From Pythium myriotylum (lineage: Eukaryota; Oomycota; Peronosporomycetes; Pythiales; Pythiaceae), in the NCBI GenBank assembly GCA_023091665.1, contig JALJCQ010000012.1:2418001-2482000 (forward strand): a stretch of 64,000 nucleotides of DNA. The letters run 5' to 3'. Under the pieces are notes generated by a model. It had not been told where the DNA came from. It made no database searches and saw only the letters and a list, made by a program, of their open reading frames with translations. A program made the translations under genes and the position numbers. Of the stretch, positions 40,871 to 53,358 are shown piece after piece (the stretch's first letter is position 1; each line of letters starts with the position of its first letter).

Positions 40871-43800
40871 ATGAGCCCAAGCCCAGCCGACTCTGCCTCC
40901 ACCGACTTCGCCTCCCCAGCCTTCGCCATGGATTCGACCACCCCAGCTCGCATCAACAAGTTCGACGGAACCAACTTCCACACATGGAAGTTCAAGATGC
41001 AGATGGTGCTCGAAGAACGCGACGTCTGGGAAGTTGTCTGTGGAGAGGTCAAACTCGAGCAGTGCCAGACCGACGCGGACCGAGCCCTCTTCAAGAAGAA
41101 GTCTCGCAAGGCGCTCGCGATGATCTGTCTCGCGATGGAAGACTCGCAGCTCCCGCTGGTTCGGTCGGCGGGTGGTGCGCAAGATGCATGGTCAAGACTG
41201 GAAGAACACTTCGAGAAGAAGAGCCTTGCCAACAAGCTCTTTCTTCGTCGTCGTTTCTTCACGACCATGATGGAAGAAGGTGACGATGTGCTCACGCACA
41301 TCAACAAGCTCAAGACCCTGGCGGAGCAACTCGACGCAGTCGGCGCTCCGGTCAGCGAAGACGACTTGGTGATCACGCTTCTCGGCAGTCTCAGCGAGTC
41401 GTACCAGTTCCTCATCACGGCGTTGGAGTCGCGTGTCGACGCGCTCACGTGGGAACTCGTGACGTCTCGGCTGCTCCACGAAGACATGAAGCGCAAGGAG
41501 CAAGGTGGCGACGGAGCCACGCTTGGCCAAGCGTTCATGACAAGTGACGCGAAGCCCAAGGGCCGTGCAGTCAAGAAGACTGGCACGTGCAACTACTGCG
41601 GCAAGATCGGTCATTGGGCCGCGGAGTGCCACTCGCGTGTCAAGGACAACGGCAACGGCAACGGCAACTCCGGCGGCAACGGCAACGGCAACGGAAACGG
41701 CAACCCTCGGCAACGGTTCCAGCGAGCGAACCTTGCGCGAGATGAAGACCCCGGCGAGTACCTGTTCTCGGTCGGGAAGACCCAAGGCAAGTCGAGTCAA
41801 TCCACGGCGTGGTTGGTCGACTCGGGTGCGACTCAGCACATGTCGCGAACCAAGCAGTTCATGATGAACTACAAGAAGATTGACCCAGTCGACGTGCATC
41901 TGGCCGATGATGGCACGGTCCAAGCAGTTGGCGTGGGAGACATTCTCATGTCGATGAAGACTCCAAGCAGTGTCAAGAAGGGTTTGCTCACCAACGTGTG
42001 GCATATCCCCAAGCTCAGCCGCAACCTGTTCTCGGTCGGAAGATTCACGGAGGACGTTGCTCCCGTGACGTTCGACAAGGACGGTTGCTTTGTCATGCTG
42101 AAGGGCGCCAAGCGGACCATCGGCACTCGAATCGGCAAGGGTCTGTTCAAGCTCAACATGTCTCCAGTGTCGACTGAAGCAGCCCACGCCGCCAGTACAA
42201 GACGAGGTCGCGCCATGTCCAAGTCGTACCTGTGGCACCTCCGACTCGGTCACATCGGCTTCAGCGGACTCGAAGCCATCGTCAAGAAGGACCTCGCCGA
42301 CGGACTCGACATTGGGTCTGTGCAAGAGTGGGAGGTCTGTGAAGGCTGTGCACTCGGCAAGCTGACTCGCGTCAAGTTCCAGTCGGGCACGACCAAGCGG
42401 TCTGCGAATCTGCTTGACGTCGTGTACAGCGATGTGGCCGGCCCCATGAAGACTCCGACTTTCGGCGGCATGAAGTACTTTGCCACCTTCACCGACGACA
42501 AGTCTCGACTGTGCAAGTTGTACCTGATGCGGTCCAAGGACGAAGTCTACGACAAGTTCGTCGAGTTCGTCAACTGGGCCGAGAACCAAACCGGTCGTCG
42601 AGTCAAGGTGCTTCGAACCGACGGCGGCGGCGAGTACCAGTCGGCCAAGCTTGCCAAGTTCTGCCGCAAGCGTGGCATCGAGCACGACGTCACGCCGCCA
42701 TACACGCCTCAGTTGAACGGTGTGGCGGAGCGCATGAACCGAACCATCGGTGAGTGTGGGCGTTGCAAGCTCCACCATGCCAACTTGTCCGACGAGTACT
42801 GGGGCGAAGCCGTCATGACTGCAGTCGAAGTTCGCAACCGACTTCCGACCCGCGCTCAAGACTTGTACAAGTCGCCGTACGAAGAATGGTACGGGAAGAA
42901 GCCCTTGCTCGCCAACTTCAAGGTGTTCGGCTGCCATGCGTACGTCCACGTGCCCAAGGAGAAGCGGTCGAAGTTCGACGCCCGAGCCATCTTGTGTCGG
43001 TTCCTCGGCTACTCGGACCACGAGAAGGCGTATCGGTTTGAAGAAATCGCAACCGGCCGGATCGTCATCAGTCGAGACGCGCAGTTCATGGAAGACACGT
43101 TCGACGATGGCAAGCGCGAAGAACCCTGGAGCAAGTCCGTCGAGTTCCGCGACGATGAAGATGATGAAGATCAAGATGAAGCAACCGACAACCAAGATGA
43201 TGAAGACATGGGTGAGCAGCCAGCCTCACCAGCACCAAGTCAGCGCAGCTACGAGCGACCGGAGTGGCAACAGGGCCAGCGGTCGCAGCGTCCAGCAGCA
43301 CCAGCATCGGCCCAGCAGCCGAATGTCGACTACGCACCAGGGTCCAAGCGCCACTCTCGCACGCACTCGCTCGAGAACCTGGCTGAACCGCCAGTTGAGA
43401 AGCGCTACGGACGGGTTGGACGCACAAGTGGTGCGACTCCACCACCCACGCAAGGTCCAAGGACATCGCTCGAAGATCTGTCTGCACTGCTCACGTCGAT
43501 CGAAGAGGAAGGCGTAGAAAATGAAGACGAAGAAGGCGAAGACGTGCAAGAACAAGGGGGAGAAGACCAAGATCACGATCTCGAAGAGTTTGCTCTCGTC
43601 GTGAATTCTGGGGGAGAGTTGCCGACATCGTTCAAGTCGGCGATGGAATCCGACGACGCCAGCAACTGGAAGGAAGCCTGCGACTCCGAGCTCGAGTCGC
43701 TCAAGAAGAACGAAACCTGGGACCTAGTCCCTTTGCCAGCCGGACGCAAGGCCATCACCAGCAAGTGGGTGTTCAAGGTCAAGGAAACCGCCGAAGGACT

Positions 43801-44071
43801 CGTCGAGCGGTACAAGGCTCGACTCGCTGCCAAGGGGTTCCTGCAGAAGTACGGCATCGACTTCGAAGAGACATTCGCACCCGTCGCCAAGTTCACGTCG
43901 ATCCGCACCATCCTCAGCATCGCCGCTCGACACAAGCTCATGATCCATCAGATGGATGTCAAGACGGCGTTCCTGAACGGCAACCTCGACGAAGAAATCT
44001 ACAACTGTAGAAAATTCTCATGTGGAAGATTCCCATGTAGAAAATTCTCAGGTGGAAAGTTCTCCATCTAG
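40871..44071 (+). CDS. Copia copy D gag-pol, truncated in RT
   Basis: Open from the PBS ATG for 1,066 aa. Gag, CCHC knuckle, protease, integrase (SDEYWGEA type) and the start of RT (SKWVFKVK, then [11 protein letters not shown]) are in one frame, without the frameshift or nested insertion of A-C. It stops matching other copies right after [10 protein letters not shown] (about 44003), where the second family's LTR begins. The final 19 residues and the stop come from that LTR. YVDD, RNase H and PPT are absent, so no RT activity is possible. Confidence 0.85.
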   Translation: MSPSPADSASTDFASPAFAMDSTTPARINKFDGTNFHTWKFKMQMVLEERDVWEVVCGEVKLEQCQTDADRALFKKKSRKALAMICLAMEDSQLPLVRSAGGAQDAWSRLEEHFEKKSLANKLFLRRRFFTTMMEEGDDVLTHINKLKTLAEQLDAVGAPVSEDDLVITLLGSLSESYQFLITALESRVDALTWELVTSRLLHEDMKRKEQGGDGATLGQAFMTSDAKPKGRAVKKTGTCNYCGKIGHWAAECHSRVKDNGNGNGNSGGNGNGNGNGNPRQRFQRANLARDEDPGEYLFSVGKTQGKSSQSTAWLVDSGATQHMSRTKQFMMNYKKIDPVDVHLADDGTVQAVGVGDILMSMKTPSSVKKGLLTNVWHIPKLSRNLFSVGRFTEDVAPVTFDKDGCFVMLKGAKRTIGTRIGKGLFKLNMSPVSTEAAHAASTRRGRAMSKSYLWHLRLGHIGFSGLEAIVKKDLADGLDIGSVQEWEVCEGCALGKLTRVKFQSGTTKRSANLLDVVYSDVAGPMKTPTFGGMKYFATFTDDKSRLCKLYLMRSKDEVYDKFVEFVNWAENQTGRRVKVLRTDGGGEYQSAKLAKFCRKRGIEHDVTPPYTPQLNGVAERMNRTIGECGRCKLHHANLSDEYWGEAVMTAVEVRNRLPTRAQDLYKSPYEEWYGKKPLLANFKVFGCHAYVHVPKEKRSKFDARAILCRFLGYSDHEKAYRFEEIATGRIVISRDAQFMEDTFDDGKREEPWSKSVEFRDDEDDEDQDEATDNQDDEDMGEQPASPAPSQRSYERPEWQQGQRSQRPAAPASAQQPNVDYAPGSKRHSRTHSLENLAEPPVEKRYGRVGRTSGATPPPTQGPRTSLEDLSALLTSIEEEGVENEDEEGEDVQEQGGEDQDHDLEEFALVVNSGGELPTSFKSAMESDDASNWKEACDSELESLKKNETWDLVPLPAGRKAITSKWVFKVKETAEGLVERYKARLAAKGFLQKYGIDFEETFAPVAKFTSIRTILSIAARHKLMIHQMDVKTAFLNGNLDEEIYNCRKFSCGRFPCRKFSGGKFSI
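44010..44062 (+). promoter_or_regulatory. Four GAAnnTTC units in second-family LTR
   Basis: GAAAATTC (44010), GAAGATTC (44025), GAAAATTC (44040) and GAAAGTTC (44055) are spaced exactly 15 bp apart. The central two bases vary while GAA and TTC are kept, supporting selection on the heat-shock-factor-like half sites. The same array lies at 53297-53349. Confidence 0.6.
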
Positions 44072-44231
44072 TTCTGGGTTGAACCCAGTTCAACCCATCA
44101 ACCTTGTTGAAGTACCCACGAAGTGTGTATACCTCTGCATATGATTACGATAGGTAGGACATGCATATGTTTATGGTAGCGTAGGACACAAGACGGCTTA
44201 GAGGTAGCGACAGCGAACTAAGTCCCGATCA

Positions 44232-44247
44232 ATTCACTCTGCATTTT
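44232..44247 (+). promoter_or_regulatory. Oomycete-type core promoter in second-family LTR
   Basis: ATTCACTCTGCATTTT differs by one base from the main family's site and still fits the Inr plus FPR consensus. The putative start is A44236, with no ATG before the PBS ATG. Confidence 0.65.
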
Positions 44248-44298
44248 GCCAAGCTTCAGTCAAGTCCACTCCTCTTCTCGACTTCGTGACCTTTAATA

Positions 44299-44313
44299 GG
44301 TTATGAGCCCAAG
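44299..44313 (+). promoter_or_regulatory. PBS of second family, overlapping its Gag ATG
   Basis: GGTTATGAGCCCAAG, identical to the main family's site, holds the Gag start at 44303. The copy in the second higher-order unit is at 53586-53600. Confidence 0.78.
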
Positions 44314-45010
44314 TACCATGACGGACAAGACAAAGACTCTCGTTGACAAGTTCCGTGGCGACAACTACGCTTCGTGGGCACGCTACATGCGAGACGTGTT
44401 CCTAACCAAGTCGGTGTGGAATGTCGTGAACATCAACGAGACGCCGACGTTCTCGGACCCGCGGATCAAGGACGAACACATCAGGACCAACAACATCGCG
44501 TTCGGCCTGATGCTCCTCCATATCGACGCGGAGTACCGCCACATCGTCGACGACTGTGAAGAAGCTCATGTGGCATGGAAGCGACTCCGTTCGTTGTACG
44601 AAGGGTCGCAGAAGGCGGGTCGAATCTACTTGAAGCGTCAGCTCTTTAGTATGGAGATGAAGGAAGGCGCGAATGTGTTGCATCACTGCAACGAGATCCT
44701 CAACATCCACGCCAAGCTTGTGGCCATCGGCGCGAAGATGGAGGACGAAGATGTGGCAATTTGTCTGCTGCGCAGTTTGCCTAAGAGCTATGAGAACGTG
44801 GTTCTGCACATCGAGATGAGCAATGCCGACTTGAGAACTAAAGAAGTGATCAAGGCTCTCACGAACGAGCACGTGAAGCGTGCCGGCGAGATGAAGACTG
44901 CAGCCACCAAGCTCGACGACCAAGCCAAGGCGTTTGTGTCGGAGCAAGATATGTTGCAGGTCGCTTGGTTGGTGGGATGCAAAATGCAAAGTGAATTGAT
45001 CGGGACTTAG
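44303..45010 (+). CDS. Second-family copia Gag, C-terminally truncated
   Basis: It starts MSPST inside the PBS, then [19 protein letters not shown], a typical copia Gag (UBN2/Retrotran_gag class) N-terminus. The [11 protein letters not shown] and KRQLFSMEM blocks align in position with the main family's Gag but differ strongly in sequence. Element sequence ends near 44951; the last 20 or so residues are read from an inverted main-family LTR. The CCHC knuckle and everything downstream are missing. Confidence 0.8.
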   Translation: MSPSTMTDKTKTLVDKFRGDNYASWARYMRDVFLTKSVWNVVNINETPTFSDPRIKDEHIRTNNIAFGLMLLHIDAEYRHIVDDCEEAHVAWKRLRSLYEGSQKAGRIYLKRQLFSMEMKEGANVLHHCNEILNIHAKLVAIGAKMEDEDVAICLLRSLPKSYENVVLHIEMSNADLRTKEVIKALTNEHVKRAGEMKTAATKLDDQAKAFVSEQDMLQVAWLVGCKMQSELIGT

Positions 45011-45309
45011 TTCGCTACTGCTACCTCTAAGCCGTCTGTGTGTGTCCTACGCTGCCATAATCAAATGTATGTCCTACCTATCGTAAACATATGCAAACAT
45101 AAACTGACTTCGTGGATACTTCAACGAAGTCGATGGGTGGCACTGGATTCAAACCAGAACCAGACGGAGAATCTTCCACATGTCGAATCTTCCACATGTC
45201 GAATCTTCCACGGAGAATCTTCTGCAGGAGAATCTTCTACAGCCGAGCTTCAACTGCCGAGCTTCAACTGGAATGATGACGCTGGGTTCGAGGCGCATCA
45301 TCTTCAACA
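44952..45309 (-). repeat. Inverted copia LTR4 (358 bp)
   Basis: Reverse complement of the main LTR. The junction with the second-family gag lies in a shared TGTTG. The first bases read TGTTGCAGGTCGC instead of TGTTGGAAGGTCGC, so the exact crossover is blurred. It carries the LTR3-type variants (CAGTTTATG, ATGGCAGCG). Confidence 0.9.
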
Positions 45310-46413
45310 GGGGCGACTGCTTGAGACCGTAGAGCGAGCGCTTGAGCTTGCACACGTAGTCGGGGTGGCGCTGGTCGACGAAGCCTTCGGGCTGCTTCAT
45401 GTAGATTTCTTCGTCGAGGTTGCCGTTCAGGAACGCCGTCTTGACATCCATCTGATGGATCATGAGCTTGTGTCGAGCGGCGATGCTGAGGATGGTGCGG
45501 ATCGACGTGAACTTGGGGACGGGTGCGAACGTCTCTTCGAAGTCGATGCCGTATTTCTGCAGGAACCCCTTGGCAGCGAGTCGAGCCTTGTACCGTTCGA
45601 CGAGTCCTTCGGCGGTTTCATTGACCTTGAACACCCACTTGCTGGTGATGGCCTTGCGTCCGGCTGGCAAAGGGACTAGGTCCCAGGTCTCGTTCTTCTT
45701 GAGCGACTCAAGCTCGGAGTCGCAGGCTTCCTTCCAGTTGCTGGCGTCGTCGGATTCCATCGCCGACTTGAACGATGTCGGCAACTCTCCCCCAGAATTC
45801 ACGACGAGAGCAAACTCTTCGAGATCGTGATCTTGGTCTTCTCCCCCTTGTTCTTGCACGTCTTCGCCTTCTTCGTCTTCATTTTCTACGCCTTCCTCTT
45901 CGATCGACGTGAGCAGTGCAGACAGATCTTCGAGCGATGTCCTTGGACCTTGCGTGGGTGGTGGAGTCGCACCACTTGTGCGTCCAACCCGTCCGTAGCG
46001 CTTCTCAACTGGCGGTTCAGCCAGGTTCTCGAGCGAGTGCGTGCGAGAGTGGCGCTTGGACCCTGGTGCGTAGTCGACATTCGGCTGCTGGGCCGATGCT
46101 GGTGCTGCTGGACGCTGCGACCGCTGGCCCTGTTGCCACTCCGGTCGCTCGTAGCTGCGCTGACTTGGTGCTGGTGAGGCTGGCTGCTCACCCATGTCTT
46201 CATCATCTTGGTTGTCGGTTGCTTCATCTTGATCATCTTCGTCATCGTCGCGGAACTCGACGGACTTGCTCCAGGGTTCTTCGCGCTTGCCGTCGTCGAA
46301 TGTGTCTTCCATGAACTGCGCGTCTCGACTGATGACGATCCGACCGGTTGCGATTTCTTCAAACCGATACGCTTTCTCGTGGTCCGAGTAGCCGAGGAAC
46401 CGACACAAGATGG
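45310..46413 (-). pseudogene. Inverted pol fragment (integrase end to mid RT)
   Basis: The reverse strand is open for 368 codons from [17 protein letters not shown], through the acidic linker and RT start, to [10 protein letters not shown], where the inverted LTR4 begins. It has private changes: DDDEDDQDE in the linker, FAPVPKF instead of FAPVAKF. Its 3' end point is the same as in copies E, G and H. Lacking start, YVDD and RNase H, it is non-functional. Confidence 0.88.
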
Positions 46414-46772
46414 TGTTGAAGATGATGCGCCTCGAACCCAGCGTCATCATTCCAGTTGAAGCTCGGCAGTTGAAGCTCGGCTGTAGAAGATTCTCCTGCA
46501 GAAGATTCTCCGTGGAAGATTCGACATGTGGAAGATTCGACATGTGGAAGATTCTCCGTCTGGTTCTGGTTTGAATCCAGTGCCACCCATCGACTTCGTT
46601 GAAGTATCCACGAAGTCACTTCATGTTTGCATATGTTTACGATAGGTAGGACATACATTTGATTATGGCAGCGTAGGACACACACAGACGGCTTAGAGGT
46701 AGCAGTAGCGAACTAAGTCCCGATCAATTCACTTTGCATTTTGCATCCCACCAACCAAGCGACCTTTCAACA
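46414..46772 (+). repeat. Copia LTR5 (359 bp), joined to gag without PBS
   Basis: Direct orientation. With LTR4 it forms an inverted repeat around the 1.1-kb pol fragment. Its 3' end reads CCTTTCAACA and runs straight into an internal gag ATG. Variant type CACTTCATG with ATGGCAGCG. Confidence 0.92.
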
Positions 46773-47299
46773 ATGATCTGTCTCGCGATGGAAGACTCGC
46801 AGCTCCCGCTGGTTCGGTCGGCGGGTGGTGCGCAAGATGCATGGTCAAGACTGGAAGAACACTTCGAGAAGAAGAGCCTTGCCAACAAGCTCTTTCTTCG
46901 TCGTCGTTTCTTCACGACCATGATGGAAGAAGGTGACGATGTGCTCACGCACATCAACAAGCTCAAGACCCTGGCGGAGCAACTCGACGCAGTCGGCGCT
47001 CCGGTCAGCGAAGACGACTTGGTGATCACGCTTCTCGGCAGTCTCAGCGAGTCGTACCAGTTCCTCATCACGGCGTTGGAGTCGCGTGTCGACGCACTCA
47101 CGTGGGAACTCGTGACGTCTCGGCTGCTCCATGAAGACATGAAGCGCAAGGAGCAAGGTGGCGACGGAGCCACGCTTGGCCAAGCGTTCATGACAAGTGA
47201 CGCGAAGCCCAAGGGCCGTGCAGTCAAGAAGACTGGCACGTGCAACTACTGCGGCAAGATCGGTCATTGGGCCGCGGAGTGCCACTCGCGTGTCAAGGA

Positions 47300-47330
<31 letters not shown>

Positions 47331-47338
47331 AACTCCGG

Positions 47339-47371
<33 letters not shown>

Positions 47372-49931
47372 AAACGGCAACCCTCGGCAACGGTTCCAGC
47401 GAGCGAACCTTGCGCGAGATGAAGACCCCGGCGAGTACCTGTTCTCGGTCGGGAAGACCCAAGGCAAGTCGAGTCAATCCACGGCGTGGTTGGTCGACTC
47501 GGGTGCGACTCAGCACATGTCGCGAACCAAGCAGTTCATGATGAACTACAAGAAGATTGACCCAGTCGACGTGCATCTGGCCGATGATGGCACGGTCCAA
47601 GCAGTTGGCGTGGGAGACATTCTCATGTCGATGAAGACTCCAAGCAGTGTCAAGAAGGGTTTGCTCACCAACGTGTGGCATATCCCCAAGCTCAGCCGCA
47701 ACCTGTTCTCGGTCGGAAGATTCACGGAGGACGTTGCTCCCGTGACGTTCGACAAGGACGGTTGCTTTGTCATGCTCAAGGGCGCCAAGCGGACCATCGG
47801 CACTCGAATCGGCAAGGGTCTGTTCAAGCTCAACATGTCTCCAGTGTCGACTGAAGCAGCCCACGCCGCCAGTACAAGACGAGGTCGCGCCATGTCCAAG
47901 TCGTACCTGTGGCACCTCCGACTCGGTCACATCGGCTTCAGCGGACTCGAAGCCATCGTCAAGAAGGACCTCGCCGACGGACTCGACATTGGGTCTGTGC
48001 AAGAGTGGGAGGTCTGTGAAGGCTGTGCACTCGGCAAGCTGACTCGCGTCAAGTTCCAGTCGGGCACGACCAAGCGGTCTGCGAATCTGCTTGACGTCGT
48101 GTACAGCGATGTGGCCGGCCCCATGAAGACTCCGACTTTCGGCGGCATGAAGTACTTTGCCACCTTCACCGACGACAAGTCTCGACTGTGCAAGTTGTAC
48201 CTGATGCGGTCCAAGGACGAAGTCTACGACAAGTTCGTCGAGTTCGTCAACTGGGCCGAGAACCAAACCGGTCGTCGAGTCAAGGTGCTTCGAACCGACG
48301 GCGGCGGCGAGTACCAGTCGGCCAAGCTTGCCAAGTTCTGCCGCAAGCGTGGCATCGAGCACGACGTCACGCCGCCATACACGCCTCAGTTGAACGGTGT
48401 GGCGGAGCGCATGAACCGAACCATCGGTGAGTGTGGGCGTTGCAAGCTCCACCATGCCAACTTGTCCGACGAGTACTGGGGCGAAGCCGTCATGACTGCA
48501 GTCGAAGTTCGCAACCGACTTCCGACCCGCGCTCAAGACTTGTACAAGTCGCCGTACGAAGAATGGTACGGGAAGAAGCCCTTGCTCGCCAACTTCAAGG
48601 TGTTCGGCTGCCATGCGTACGTCCACGTGCCCAAGGAGAAGCGGTCGAAGTTCGACGCCCGAGCCATCTTGTGTCGGTTCCTCGGCTACTCGGACCACGA
48701 GAAGGCGTATCGGTTTGAAGAAATCGCAACCGGCCGGATCGTCATCAGTCGAGACGCGCAGTTCATGGAAGACACGTTCGACGATGGCAAGCGCGAAGAA
48801 CCCTGGAGCAAGTCCGTCGAGTTCCGCGACGATGAAGATGATGAAGATCAAGATGAAGCAACCGACAACCAAGATGATGAAGACATGGGTGAGCAGCCAG
48901 CCTCACCAGCACCAAGTCAGCGCAGCTACGAGCGACCGGAGTGGCAACAGGGCCAGCGGTCGCAGCGTCCAGCAGCACCAGCATCGGCCCAGCAGCCGAA
49001 TGTCGACTACGCACCAGGGTCCAAGCGCCACTCTCGCACGCACTCGCTCGAGAACCTGGCTGAACCGCCAGTTGAGAAGCGCTACGGACGGGTTGGACGC
49101 ACAAGTGGTGCGACTCCACCACCCACGCAAGGTCCAAGGACATCGCTCGAAGATCTGTCTGCACTGCTCACGTCGATCGAAGAGGAAGGCGTAGAAGATG
49201 AAGACGAAGAAGGCGAAGACGTGCAAGAACAAGGGGGAGAAGACCAAGACCACGATCTCGAAGAATTTGCTCTCGTCGTGAATTCTGGGGGAGAGTTGCC
49301 GACATCGTTCAAGTCGGCGATGGAATCCGACGACGCCAGCAACTGGAAGGAAGCCTGCGACTCCGAGCTCGAGTCGCTCAAGAAGAACGAAACCTGGGAC
49401 CTAGTCCCTTTGCCAGCCGGACGCAAGGCCATCACCAGCAAGTGGGTGTTCAAGGTCAAGGAAACCGCCGAAGGACTCGTCGAGCGGTACAAGGCTCGAC
49501 TCGCTGCCAAGGGGTTCCTGCAGAAGTACGGCATCGACTTCGAAGAGACATTCGCACCCGTCGCCAAGTTCACGTCGATCCGCACCATCCTCAGCATCGC
49601 CGCTCGACACAAGCTCATGATCCATCAGATGGATGTCAAGACGGCGTTCCTGAACGGCAACCTCGACGAAGAAATCTACATGAAGCAGCCCGAAGGCTTC
49701 GTCGACCAGCGCCACCCCGACTACGTGTGCAAGCTCAAGCGCTCGCTCTACGGTCTCAAGCAGTCGCCCCTGTTGAAGATGATGCGCCTCGAACCCAGCG
49801 TCATCATTCCAGTTGAAGCTCGGCAGTTGAAGCTCGGCTGTAGAAGATTCTCCTGCAGAAGATTCTCCGTGGAAGATTCGACATGTGGAAGATTCGACAT
49901 GTGGAAGATTCTCCGTCTGGTTCTGGTTTGA
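46773..49931 (+). CDS. Copia copy E gag-pol, lacking PBS, Gag N-terminus and RT catalytic half
   Basis: The LTR is fused to an in-frame internal Met ([10 protein letters not shown]), so about 95 Gag residues and the PBS are gone. From there 1,052 codons are open: rest of Gag, CCHC knuckle, longer Asn-Gly tract (+24 nt against D), protease, integrase and RT up to LYGLKQSP (49769). The following 53 residues and the stop are read from LTR6. YVDD, RNase H and PPT are absent. Confidence 0.85.
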
Positions 49932-50129
49932 ATCCAGTGCCACCCATCGACTTCGTTGAAGTATCCACGAAGTCACTTCATGTTTGCATATGTTTACGAT
50001 AGGTAGGACATACATTTGATTATGGCAGCGTAGGACACACACAGACGGCTTAGAGGTAGCAGTAGCGAACTAAGTCCCGATCAATTCACTTTGCATTTTG
50101 CATCCCACCAACCAAGCGACCTTCCAACA
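49771..50129 (+). repeat. Copia LTR6 (359 bp), between copies E and F
   Basis: It directly follows CAGTCGCCCC of RT with no PPT, and is followed by an intact PBS (50130-50144). Variant type CACTTCATG, ATGGCAGCG. HSE-like units begin at 49843. Confidence 0.93.
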
Positions 50130-50133
50130 GGTT

Positions 50134-50909
50134 ATGAGCCCAAGCCCAGCCGACTCTGCCTCCACCGACTTCGCCTCCCCAGCCTTCGCCATGGATTCGA
50201 CCACCCCAGCTCGCATCAACAAGTTCGACGGAACCAACTTCCACACATGGAAGTTCAAGATGCAGATGGTGCTCGAAGAACGCGACGTCTGGGAAGTTGT
50301 CTGTGGAGAGGTCAAACTCGAGCAGTGCCAGACCGACGCGGACCGAGCCCTCTTCAAGAAGAAGTCTCGCAAGGCGCTCGCGATGATCTGTCTCGCGATG
50401 GAAGACTCGCAGCTCCCGCTGGTTCGGTCGGCGGGTGGTGCGCAAGATGCATGGTCAAGACTGGAAGAACACTTCGAGAAGAAGAGCCTTGCCAACAAGC
50501 TCTTTCTTCGTCGTCGTTTCTTCACGACCATGATGGAAGAAGGTGACGATGTGCTCACGCACATCAACAAGCTCAAGACCCTGGCCGAGCAACTCGACGC
50601 AGTCGGCGCTCCGGTCAGCGAAGACGACTTGGTGATCACGCTTCTCGGCAGTCTCAGCGAGTCGTACCAGTTCCTCATCACGGCGTTGGAGTCGCGTGTC
50701 GACGCACTCACGTGGGAACTCGTGACGTCTCGGCTGCTCCATGAAGACATGAAGCGCAAGGAGCAAGGTGGCGACGGAGCCACGCTTGGCCAAGCGTTCA
50801 TGACAAGTGACGCGAAGCCCAAGGGCCGTGCAGTCAAGAAGACTGGCACGTGCAACTACTGCGGCAAGATCGGTCATTGGGCCGCGGAGTGCCACTCGCG
50901 TGTCAAGGA

Positions 50910-50940
<31 letters not shown>

Positions 50941-50948
50941 AACTCCGG

Positions 50949-50981
<33 letters not shown>

Positions 50982-53358
50982 AAACGGCAACCCTCGGCAA
51001 CGGTTCCAGCGAGCGAACCTTGCGCGAGATGAAGACCCCGGCGAGTACCTGTTCTCGGTCGGGAAGACCCAAGGCAAGTCGAGTCAATCCACGGCGTGGT
51101 TGGTCGACTCGGGTGCGACTCAGCACATGTCGCGAACCAAGCAGTTCATGATGAACTACAAGAAGATTGACCCAGTCGACGTGCATCTGGCCGATGATGG
51201 CACGGTCCAAGCAGTTGGCGTGGGAGACATTCTCATGTCGATGAAGACTCCAAGCAGTGTCAAGAAGGGTTTGCTCACCAACGTGTGGCATATCCCCAAG
51301 CTCAGCCGCAACCTGTTCTCGGTCGGAAGATTCACGGAGGACGTTGCTCCCGTGACGTTCGACAAGGACGGTTGCTTTGTCATGCTGAAGGGCGCCAAGC
51401 GGACCATCGGCACTCGAATCGGCAAGGGTCTGTTCAAGCTCAACATGTCTCCAGTGTCGACTGAAGCAGCCCACGCCGCCAGTACAAGACGAGGTCGCGC
51501 CATGTCCAAGTCGTACCTGTGGCACCTCCGACTCGGTCACATCGGCTTCAGCGGACTCGAAGCCATCGTCAAGAAGGACCTCGCCGACGGACTCGATATC
51601 GGGTCTGTGCAAGAGTGGGAGGTCTGTGAAGGCTGTGCACTCGGCAAGCTGACTCGCGTCAAGTTCCAGTCGGGCACGACCAAGCGGTCTGCGAATCTGC
51701 TTGACGTCGTGTACAGCGATGTGGCCGGCCCCATGAAGACTCCGACTTTCGGCGGCATGAAGTACTTTGCCACCTTCACCGACGACAAGTCTCGACTGTG
51801 CAAGTTGTACCTGATGCGGTCCAAGGACGAAGTCTACGACAAGTTCGTCGAGTTCGTCAACTGGGCCGAGAACCAAACCGGTCGTCGAGTCAAGGTGCTT
51901 CGAACCGACGGCGGCGGCGAGTACCAGTCGGCCAAGCTTGCCAAGTTCTGCCGCAAGCGTGGCATCGAGCACGACGTCACGCCGCCATACACGCCTCAGT
52001 TGAACGGTGTGGCGGAGCGCATGAACCGAACCATCGGTGAGTGTGGGCGTTGCAAGCTCCACCATGCCAACTTGTCCGACGAGTACTGGGGCGAAGCCGT
52101 CATGACTGCAGTCGAAGTTCGCAACCGACTTCCGACCCGCGCTCAAGACTTGTACAAGTCGCCGTACGAAGAATGGTACGGGAAGAAGCCCTTGCTCGCC
52201 AACTTCAAGGTGTTCGGCTGCCATGCGTACGTCCACGTGCCCAAGGAGAAGCGGTCGAAGTTCGACGCCCGAGCCATCTTGTGTCGGTTCCTCGGCTACT
52301 CGGACCACGAGAAGGCGTATCGGTTTGAAGAAATCGCAACCGGCCGGATCGTCATCAGTCGAGACGCGCAGTTCATGGAAGACACGTTCGACGATGGCAA
52401 GCGCGAAGAACCCTGGAGCAAGTCCGTCGAGTTCCGCGACGATGAAGATGATGAAGATCAAGATGAAGCAACCGACAACCAAGATGATGAAGACATGGGT
52501 GAGCAGCCAGCCTCACCAGCACCAAGTCAGCGCAGCTACGAGCGACCGGAGTGGCAACAGGGCCAGCGGTCGCAGCGTCCAGCAGCACCAGCATCGGCCC
52601 AGCAGCCGAATGTCGACTACGCACCAGGGTCCAAGCGCCACTCTCGCACGCACTCGCTCGAGAACCTGGCTGAACCGCCAGTTGAGAAGCGCTACGGACG
52701 GGTTGGACGCACAAGTGGTGCGACTCCACCACCCACGCAAGGTCCAAGGACATCGCTCGAAGATCTGTCTGCACTGCTCACGTCGATCGAAGAGGAAGGC
52801 GTAGAAGATGAAGACGAAGAAGGCGAAGACGTGCAAGAACAAGGGGGAGAAGACCAAGACCACGATCTCGAAGAATTTGCTCTCGTCGTGAATTCTGGGG
52901 GAGAGTTGCCGACATCGTTCAAGTCGGCGATGGAATCCGACGACGCCAGCAACTGGAAGGAAGCCTGCGACTCCGAGCTCGAGTCGCTCAAGAAGAACGA
53001 AACCTGGGACCTAGTCCCTTTGCCAGCCGGACGCAAGGCCATCACCAGCAAGTGGGTGTTCAAGGTCAAGGAAACCGCCGAAGGACTCGTCGAGCGGTAC
53101 AAGGCTCGACTCGCTGCCAAGGGGTTCCTGCAGAAGTACGGCATCGACTTCGAAGAGACATTCGCACCCGTCGCCAAGTTCACGTCGATCCGCACCATCC
53201 TCAGCATCGCCGCTCGACACAAGCTCATGATCCATCAGATGGATGTCAAGACGGCGTTCCTGAACGGCAACCTCGACGAAGAAATCTACAACTGTAGAAA
53301 ATTCTCATGTGGAAGATTCCCATGTAGAAAATTCTCAGGTGGAAAGTTCTCCATCTAG
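50134..53358 (+). CDS. Copia copy F gag-pol, truncated in RT
   Basis: 1,074 codons from the PBS ATG, with the same 3' junction as copy D (after [10 protein letters not shown], about 53290). It has the longer Asn-Gly tract of copy E and a GATATC variant after LADGL that D lacks. Gag, CCHC, protease and integrase motifs are intact; RT is cut before YVDD. Confidence 0.85.

Larger units (their letters stand above)
44003..44298 (+). repeat. Second copia family: 5'-truncated LTR
   Basis: About 296 bp related to, but clearly diverged from, the main LTR. Its 3' part shares blocks such as GATAGGTAGGACAT and CGAACTAAGTCCCGATCAATTCAC, and it ends TTTAATA before the PBS. The 5' end is missing. It contains GAAnnTTC units and the same core promoter. 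Confidence 0.8.
40508..49770 (+). repeat. Higher-order repeat unit 1 (9,263 bp)
   Basis: Order: LTR3, copy D, second-family partial LTR plus gag, inverted LTR, inverted pol fragment, direct LTR5, copy E. The same order with the same junctions follows in 49771-59063. The spacing of matching points is 9,263 bp before the Asn-Gly tract of D/F, 9,287 after it and 9,293 after that of E/G. Confidence 0.9.
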
